Of a stretch of DNA of 24,753 nucleotides, positions 19,067-24,753 are shown piece after piece; positions within the stretch are counted from its first letter, which is position 1; every line of letters starts with the position of its first letter. The DNA comes from Rhizophagus sp. LPA8_4_AMF (Eukaryota; Glomeromycota; Glomeromycetes; Glomerales; Glomeraceae). The stretch lies in contig JADRCO010000913.1 of NCBI GenBank assembly GCA_021464525.1, positions 1 through 24,753 of the forward strand, in the 5' to 3' direction. Below the pieces are notes generated by a model that was not told where the DNA came from, ran no database searches, and was given only the letters and a program-made list of their open reading frames with translations. The translations under genes and the position numbers were made by a program.

Positions 19067-22000
19067 CTGATAAAATAGAAAGATATGTTATTTATGAAAA
19101 AAAAATATTTTAAAGTAATTTCAATATTTCATACCTCATTTAAAAACTCATCAGTTATATTTTGTGAGTTATTTTTAAAACATTTTAAAGCAACCTTTTG
19201 ATTTGATTCTCTTGTATATCTATTCCAATTATAATATAATGGTCCATCCTTCCATATTGCTGAATATACTATAGCAAAACCACCCCTGCCTATCTCTTTA
19301 ATGTTATTAAACTGATTATATGGTATCCATTCAAATATAATATCATTTGGTTTATTAATTTTTAATTGCATTTTTTGAATAAATTTATTAATTCTTGCAT
19401 TTTCGATAATCCAATTTGTAAAATTTTGTTTTAAATAATCTATTTGACATGGTTTACACCATTTATACTGTGTATCTGTGTATATGTTGGCACATTTTAT
19501 ACAATAATATTCTTCAAAATTCTTCTCAAAATATTTTCCATGAAGAACTATAATATAATTATTTGTATTTGGATTTTGAGATATTCCATAAATTTTAAGA
19601 GAATCATCATAATTTTTAATTGAATATTCTTTTATAACCTATTAAATATAAAATAAAATTAATATATTAAAAAAGAATTTAATTTAAATCAGAAGTAATA
19701 CCTTATTTAAAAATTGATCAGTTATATTTTGTGAAATGTCTAAACATTTTAACGCCACTTTTTTATCTACTAAATTCCTTGCATATTTCTTTCTATCACA
19801 ATTATAATATAATGGACCATCCTTCCATATTGCCAAATATTCTGTAGTAAAACCATCTTTGCTTATTTCTTTGATATCATTAAATTTATTGTATGGTATC
19901 CATTCAAAAATTATATCACTTATGTTATCAATTTTTAATTGCATTTTTTGAATAAATTCATCAATTTTTTTATTACCACTAGTCCAACTTGCAAATAAAT
20001 TGTTTATTTGACATGGTTTGCACCAATTATTTGTTATATCAGTATATTTTTCATCACATTTTGCACAGTATCCATTTTGTAAAACTAAAATATAATTTTT
20101 TGTATTTGGATTTTGAGATATTCCATGTTTGCTAATAGTACCTCTAGATTTCTTTATTGAATATTTATTGGCCTACATAAGCATTAAAAGTAGATTATTA
20201 AATGAAAAAAGTATTAATTAAAAGAGTAATTTCGTACCTCATTTAATAATTCATTAATAGCATTTTGTGAACTATTATTATAAAAATATTTCAATGCAAC
20301 TTCTTTTTTCACAACTCTAGTCCATCTTTTATTCTGATAATCATAACATAATGAACCATCCTTCCATATTGCTGAATTTTTCATGTTAAAATCTTTTTTA
20401 TTTATTCCTTTAATATTGCCGTATGGTATCCATTCAAATATATTATCACTGTAATCATTAATTTTTAGTTGCATTTCTTGGATAAAATTATCAATATCTT
20501 TATTTCCACTAGTCCAGTTTATAAAATTTTGTTCTAAATAATCTGTTTGACATGGTTTACACCAATTAAACCTTATATCTGTATATAATTTATTACATTT
20601 TACACAATACTTTTCAAAATCTTTAAAATGAAGAACCAAAATATAATTTTCTGTATCTGGATCTTGAGTTATTCCATATATATTAAGTATATTGCTAGAT
20701 CTGTCTATTGAATATTTTTCAACCTATTAAATTTAAGATAAATTTACTATCATGACTTGGCCAAATTCATAGAAAAATTACATACAATACCTCATTTAAA
20801 AAATCATTAATATTTTGTGAGTTATATAAACATTTCAAAGCAATAAATTTATCTGAATTTCTTATATATTCCATTTTTCCAAAACTATAAACTAGTGGAC
20901 CATTTTTCCATTTTGCTGAATATACTATAAAAAAATTGTCTTTATCTATTTCTTTAATTTCATCAAACTGATTGTATGGTATCCATTCAAATATTATATC
21001 ATTATATTTATTAATTTTCAATTGCGTTTCTTGAATGAAATTATCAATTTTTTCATTTCCACTAGTGTAGTTAATTCTTAAATTATTTATTTGACATGGT
21101 CTACACCAACTAAATCTTGTATCTGAATATATTTTATTGCATTTTACACAATATCCTCCAAAATATTTAAACTGAAGAACAAGAATAAAACTTTTGGTAT
21201 CTGGGTTTTGAGATACTCCATATATATTAAGTATATTACTAGGTCTATTTATTGAATATTTTTTAACCTATTAAAACATAAAATTAATTATTATAATTAA
21301 AAAAGAAAATTGCTAAAGTTCACTAGCGGTGATTGTCACCATACCAGCATTATGATGTACTTTTGGCCAGAATTAAAAATCTAATAAAACACAGCCGGCA
21401 TTACATCATAAATTCACCACTGACTGTCACCACTGGTGATATTCAGCAATACCATTAAAAAAAGCATTTAAAAAGAAAATGTCATACCTCATTTAGAAAT
21501 TCTTCATTGATATTTTGAGAATAATGAAAACACTTTAAAGTAACATGCTTATATGACATTCTCATATATCTTTTATGATATTCATTCCAATGGTAAAATG
21601 GACCATCCTTCCATATTGCTGAGTATATTGTAATAAGTTCTTGTTTACCTATTTCTTTAATTTCATCAAATTGACTGTATGGTATACATTCAACTATTAA
21701 ATCACTTGGTTTTTTAATTTTTAACTGCATTTCTTGAATGAAATTATCAATTTTTTCATTTCCACTATATATAGTATGTTTTTTTAATTGACATGCTTTA
21801 CACCATTTGCACTGAGCATCTGTATATATTTTACCACACTTTACACAATATTCTCTATAATATCCACCAAAATATTCGTCATTAAAAACCAAAATATAAT
21901 CCTTTGTATCTGGATTGTAAGACATTCCATATATATGAATTTTATTACTATCAATTGATTTAGCCTGTTATAATATTAAAAATGTTATATTTTATGTTAG

Positions 22001-24240
22001 TTAAAAGTAAATATTTAAACCAGATAATCTCATACCTCATTTAGAAATTCTTCAGTGATATTTTGAGAATAATAAAAACATTTTAAAGCAACATTCTCAT
22101 CTGGCTTTCTCATATATCTCTTTTTATATTTATTCCAGTGGTAAAATGGACCATCCTTCCATATTGCTGAATACATTATAGTAAGATCTTGTTTACCTAT
22201 TTCTTTAATTTCATCAAATTGACTGTATGGTATCCATTCAACTATTAAATCACTTGGTTGATTAATTTTTAATTGCATTCTTTGAATGAAATAATCAATT
22301 TTTTCGTTTCCACTAGATATAGAATATTCTTTTAATTGGCATGCTTTACACCATTTGCACTGAAAATCTGTATATATTTTACCACATTTTATACAATATT
22401 CTTCATAATATCTATCAAAATATTCGTCATTAAAAACTAAAATATAATCCTTTGTATCTGAATTGTAAGATATTCCATATATATGAATTTTATTACTATC
22501 AATTGATTTAGCCTGTTATAATATTAAGAATGTTATATTTTATATTAGTTAAAGTAAGTATTTAAATCAGCAGATAATCTCTTACCTCATTTAGAAATTC
22601 TTCAGTGATATTTTGAGAACAATGAAAACACTTTAAAGTGACATTCTCATTTGGCTTTCTCATATATTTCTCATCATATTTGTTCCAACGATAAAATGGA
22701 CCAACCTTCCATATTGCTGAATATATTGTAATAAAATCTTGTTTATCTATTTCTTTAATTTCATCAAACTGATTGTGTGGTATCCATTCAACAATTAAAT
22801 CACTTGGTTTGTTAACACTTAATTGCGTTTCTCGAATGAGATTATCAATTTTTTCATTTCCACTAGTCCAGTTTATAAAATTTTGTTTTAAAAAATTTAT
22901 TTGACATGGTTTACACCACTTAACCCTTATTTCTGTATATAATTTATTGCACTTTACACAATACTTTTCAAAATCTTCAAAATAAAGAACTAGAAAATAA
23001 TCTTCTGTATCTGGATTTTGAGTTATTCCATATATATTAAGCATATTGCTAGATCTATCTATTGAATATTTTTTAACCTATTAAAATTTAAGAAAATTTA
23101 CTATTATTAAAGAATTGGAGTATTGGACTTGGCCAAGTTCATAGAAAAATTACATACATTACCTCATTTAAAGAATCATTAATATTTTGTGAGTTATATA
23201 AACATTTCAAAGCAATAATTCTATCTGAATGTCTTACATATTCCATTCTACTAAAATTATAAGATAATGGACCATCTTTCCATTTTGCTGAATAAAAACC
23301 ACGATTGCCTATTTCTTTAATTTCATTAAATTGGTTGTATGGTATCCATTTAAATATTATATCTTTTGGTTTATTAATTTTCAATTGCATTTCTTGAATG
23401 AAATTATCAATTTTTTCATTTCCACTGGTCCAGTCCATAAATTCTTGTTTTAAATAATCTTTTTGACATGGTTTACACCACTTATACTGAATATTTGTAT
23501 ATTTTTTACCACATTCTACACAACATATATTATAATTAAGAACAAAAATATAATCTTTAGTGTCTGGATTTTGAGATATACCACATATCCTATAAATAGT
23601 ATATTCTTTAACCTATTGGAATATGAAAAAATTTATTGTATTAAAAGTATTTAAAAAGTTAAATTCATAAGTAATTGTACCTTATTTCTTAGAAATTCAT
23701 TGGTGATATTCTGTGAACTATCTAAACATCTTAAAGCAACTTCTCCAACTGGTTTCCTCTTAAAAATAATTTTATTAGTACTAAAAACGCGAAATCTGCA
23801 CCAAATTCGGAAAAATAAAAAACTTTGTAATTAGCTCTATGCAAGGGATTTAATAATGAGTTTGAAAAATGACGTTTCAATTATTGTACTTACTTATCAA
23901 ATCTATAATATAATGGACCGTCCTTCCATATTGCTAAATATGAATTATGATTTCTTATTATTTTAATGTCACTAAACTGATCGTATGGTATCCACTCAAA
24001 TACTCTATAATTCAATGTAAAATGATAATCTATCTGTATTTTTTGAATGAAATTATCAATAGTTTCATGTCCACTTGTCCAGTTTGTAAAATTTTTTTTC
24101 AGATAATTTACTCTACATGATCGACAAGCATATTTTTTAAAAAAACAATTTATGCATTTCCACGCAGTTCCCTCGTTTATTGTGTTATTTTGAAATGACG
24201 TTATACTTTTTCGAAGTATTTTCCTAGATATAGAAGTCAT
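18206..24240 (-). CDS. TKL-type protein kinase gene with a tandem array of N-lobe/zinc-ribbon exons
   Basis: Inferred exons (minus): 24240-23894, 23795-23681, 23612-23163, 23077-22586, 22512-22036, 21964-21488, 21267-20791, 20723-20238, 20172-19702, 19638-19135, 19066-18206. All join without a stop to 1718 residues. Exons 3-10 are copies of one module, each phase 0 at both ends. Each starts with the kinase hinge half (IYGITQNPDTKDYILVL), then a C-x2-C-x11-C-x2-C zinc ribbon, then WTSGNEKIDNFIQEMQLKI, then a fresh N-lobe (FEWIPYNQFDEIKEIG...VALK) ending at the alpha-C FLNE. Exon 11 alone has the C-lobe: VHCDFHTGN, SDMGLC, APEVLRG, DIYSFGM. HRD is HCD here. Only exon 10 keeps the glycine loop (IGRGGFAIVY). 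Known single-module relatives are cytoplasmic Ser/Thr-type kinases expanded in Rhizophagus-like fungi. It may be read as one giant protein or as alternative first-half exons; transcripts would decide. Confidence 0.75.
19135..19638 (-). repeat. Kinase module exon 10 (168 codons), only N-lobe with a normal glycine loop
   Basis: Begins VIKEYSIKNYDDSLKIYGIS; ribbon CIKCANIYTDTQYKWCKPC; the usual WTSGN is WIIEN; glycine loop IGRGGFAIVYSAIWKDG; VALKCFKNNSQNITDEFLNE keeps the ATP-site Lys and alpha-C Glu. Joined to exon 11 it makes the one conventional kinase domain of the locus. Confidence 0.8.
19702..20172 (-). repeat. Kinase module exon 9 (157 codons)
   Basis: Begins ANKYSIKKSRGTISKHGISQ; ribbon CAKCDEKYTDITNNWCKPC; glycine loop partly kept (ISKDGFTTEY); VALK kept; ends FLNK, so the alpha-C Glu is replaced by Lys (AAG|GT). 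Confidence 0.75.
20238..20723 (-). repeat. Kinase module exon 8 (162 codons)
   Basis: Begins VEKYSIDRSSNILNIYG; ribbon CVKCNKLYTDIRFNWCKPC; N-lobe the most degraded of the set (IPYGNIKGINKKDFNMKNSA, several residues missing) though VALK and LLNE remain. Its front half is the match for exon 4. Confidence 0.75.
20791..21267 (-). repeat. Kinase module exon 7 (159 codons)
   Basis: Begins VKKYSINRPSNILNIYGVSQ; ribbon CVKCNKIYSDTRFSWCRPC; N-lobe IDKDNFFIVY without loop glycines; IALK lysine and FLNE kept. Preceded by the MITE-bearing intron; its 3' part and intron resemble those of exon 3. Confidence 0.75.
21309..21450. mobile_element. MITE in kinase intron 6
   Basis: The segment begins ATTGCTAAAGTTCACTAGCG and the reverse complement of its end begins ATTGCTGAATATCACCAGTG. 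The imperfect inverted repeats continue about 50 bp, to ATGATGTA on both sides. It enlarges this intron to 220 nt while the other array introns are 63-85 nt. No target duplication is clear. Splice sites are outside it. Confidence 0.7.
21488..21964 (-). repeat. Kinase module exon 6 (159 codons)
   Basis: Begins AKSIDSNKIHIYGMSYN; ribbon CVKCGKIYTDAQCKWCKAC; glycine loop replaced by IGKQELITIY; VTLK and FLNE kept. The usual VEWIP is VECIP here. It is the youngest duplicate pair with exon 5. Confidence 0.75.
22036..22512 (-). repeat. Kinase module exon 5 (159 codons)
   Basis: Begins AKSIDSNKIHIYGISYN; ribbon CIKCGKIYTDFQCKWCKAC; SSGNEKIDYFIQ; glycine loop replaced by IGKQDLTIMY; VALK and FLNE intact. 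Near twin of exon 6, including the flanking introns. Confidence 0.75.
22586..23077 (-). repeat. Kinase module exon 4 (164 codons), mosaic
   Basis: First half (SIDRSSNMLNIYGITQNPDT, ribbon CVKCNKLYTEIRVKWCKPC) matches exon 8. Second half (KPSDLIVEWIPHNQFDEI, MRKPNENVTLKCFHCSQN) and the next intron match exons 5-6. The glycine loop is lost (IDKQDFITIY); VTLK keeps the lysine; ends FLNE. Confidence 0.75.
23163..23612 (-). repeat. Kinase module exon 3 (150 codons)
   Basis: Begins VKEYTIYRICGISQNPDTKD; zinc ribbon CVECGKKYTNIQYKWCKPC; WTSGNEKIDNFIQ; N-lobe with a shortened, broken glycine loop (IGNRGFYSAKW) and IALK lysine; ends SLNE. Its 3' end and following intron (TTGGCCAAGTTCATAG) match those of exon 7, so exons 3-4 and 7-8 look like a duplicated two-exon block. 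Confidence 0.75.
23681..24240 (-). other. Kinase gene exons 1-2: divergent first module
   Basis: Exon 1 (24240-23894) carries the only plausible ATG, then MTSISRKILRKSITSFQ, a shortened Cys motif CINCFFKKYACRSC (6 residues between pairs against 11 in the others), TNWTSGHETIDNFIQ, and an N-lobe start with no glycine loop (IKIIRNHNSYLAIWKDG). A GTAAGT...GCAG intron (23893-23796, 98 nt, phase 2) splits this module only. Exon 2 (23795-23681) continues KRKPVGEVALRCLDSSQN and ends NK, so the alpha-C Glu is Lys. The lost stop-free frame without the intron ends at TAA (23892-23890), which supports splicing. Confidence 0.65.
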
Positions 24241-24753
24241 GTTTACAAAAAAGATAATAAATTTTTTCTAAACACCAGATACCAATAAATATTGATTCTC
24301 ACTGAATTATAAGGTTTCCTAATATGAAAAATGATTAGCCGAACAAATCATATTCGTAAATTTTCGTGATGTTCACGAGCGTGTACAGATATTGTACTAC
24401 CAAAGCCATTCAGAAGGCGTGTTGTTTGCTTAATTTCTGTGATACGGCAAGACAAAAAAAATAATAGTTAGCTGCACAATAATATTTATAGTTTTAATGC
24501 ATTATAAACAAAAATAATTATAGTTACACACTAAAATAAAAAAAATATTAAGTTTATTTATTCTTTATATGTAAATGGGATTTTGAATATCTGCATAATA
24601 AATATTAGATATGATATCGGATATAATAACAGTCAGGGGAAATCCGACATGCAGATCATTTTCATATTAAACAAATTTTATGTAACATTAATCAGATTGC
24701 AGTTAGACATTAAATTTCGAATGTATCATACTTACACAAATTAAAAAATTGAT
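24241..24753. other. Upstream flank of the kinase gene, no gene seen
   Basis: AT-rich DNA before the inferred ATG at 24240. I see no convincing TATA box at a typical distance. An upstream exon beyond the window cannot be excluded because exon 1 has an unusual N-terminus. Confidence 0.4.

Larger units (their letters stand above)
19135..23612 (-). repeat. Tandem array of eight homologous exon-intron units (exons 3-10)
   Basis: Eight coding exons of 450, 492, 477, 477, 477, 486, 471 and 504 nt, separated by introns of 63-85 nt apart from one of 220 nt enlarged by a MITE. All exons are multiples of three and all introns are phase 0, falling directly after the alpha-C Glu codon (GAG|GT). The units are homologous over exon and, for some pairs, intron sequence, showing duplication of genomic exon-intron blocks and not retroposition. 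Confidence 0.85.

Noticed and set aside
21309..21450. Treating the intron-6 insert as an additional exon
   Set aside because: It is a palindromic element without splice sites in the right phase and without module homology.
23463..23654. 63-codon plus-strand open frame antisense to kinase exon 3
   Set aside because: Shadow of the minus-strand kinase module.

Overview
The window looks like nuclear DNA of an arbuscular mycorrhizal fungus (Glomeromycotina, Rhizophagus-like). The basis is very AT-rich DNA with long A/T runs, short GT-AG introns of about 60-100 nt, a tyrosine-kinase-like (TKL) kinase of the kind massively expanded in that group, two small MATA-type HMG-box genes in tandem, and many decayed mobile elements. 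This is inference from family recognition; no search was run.

Layout. 1-2740: decayed coding remnants broken by small palindromic elements, including a near-perfect hairpin MITE with a 6-bp target duplication at 2593-2687. 3359-7170: two tandem plus-strand HMG-box genes (3477-3854 and 6534-6956) sharing a TATA box, a bZIP-type upstream motif and a 14-bp downstream motif. 8718-11565: a minus-strand retroelement with a 15-bp target-site duplication and an AAAT-repeat 3' tail; it carries a decayed ORF1-like gene and no reverse transcriptase that I can see. 12217-15865: a kinase-like pseudogene split by a roughly 2.9-kb segment with imperfect terminal inverted repeats. Inside that segment, on the minus strand, lies an array of about 19 micro-exons (mostly 28-65 nt) with introns whose splice donors repeatedly sit in hairpins. 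15866-18205: AT-rich and low-complexity DNA, no gene seen.

18206-24240 (minus strand) is the main discovery. Eleven exons can be joined without a stop into a predicted 1718-residue protein. Eight internal exons (450-504 nt, all multiples of three, all phase 0-0) are tandem copies of one module. Each module is the hinge-side half of a kinase N-lobe, then a C-x2-C...C-x2-C zinc-ribbon-like segment, then a new kinase N-lobe start ending at the alpha-C glutamate. A divergent first copy is split over exons 1-2, and only the last exon supplies a kinase C-lobe. Every copy can be joined in frame to the last exon, so the locus could make either a giant protein with nine N-lobe units or, by alternative exon choice, a set of kinases with interchangeable N-lobes. 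Only the last N-lobe keeps a normal glycine loop.

Overall this is accessory, repeat-rich DNA in which two unrelated loci (the kinase exon array and the micro-exon array) were built by tandem duplication of exon-intron units. Exon joins, pseudogene frames and element boundaries were worked out by eye and need transcript support.
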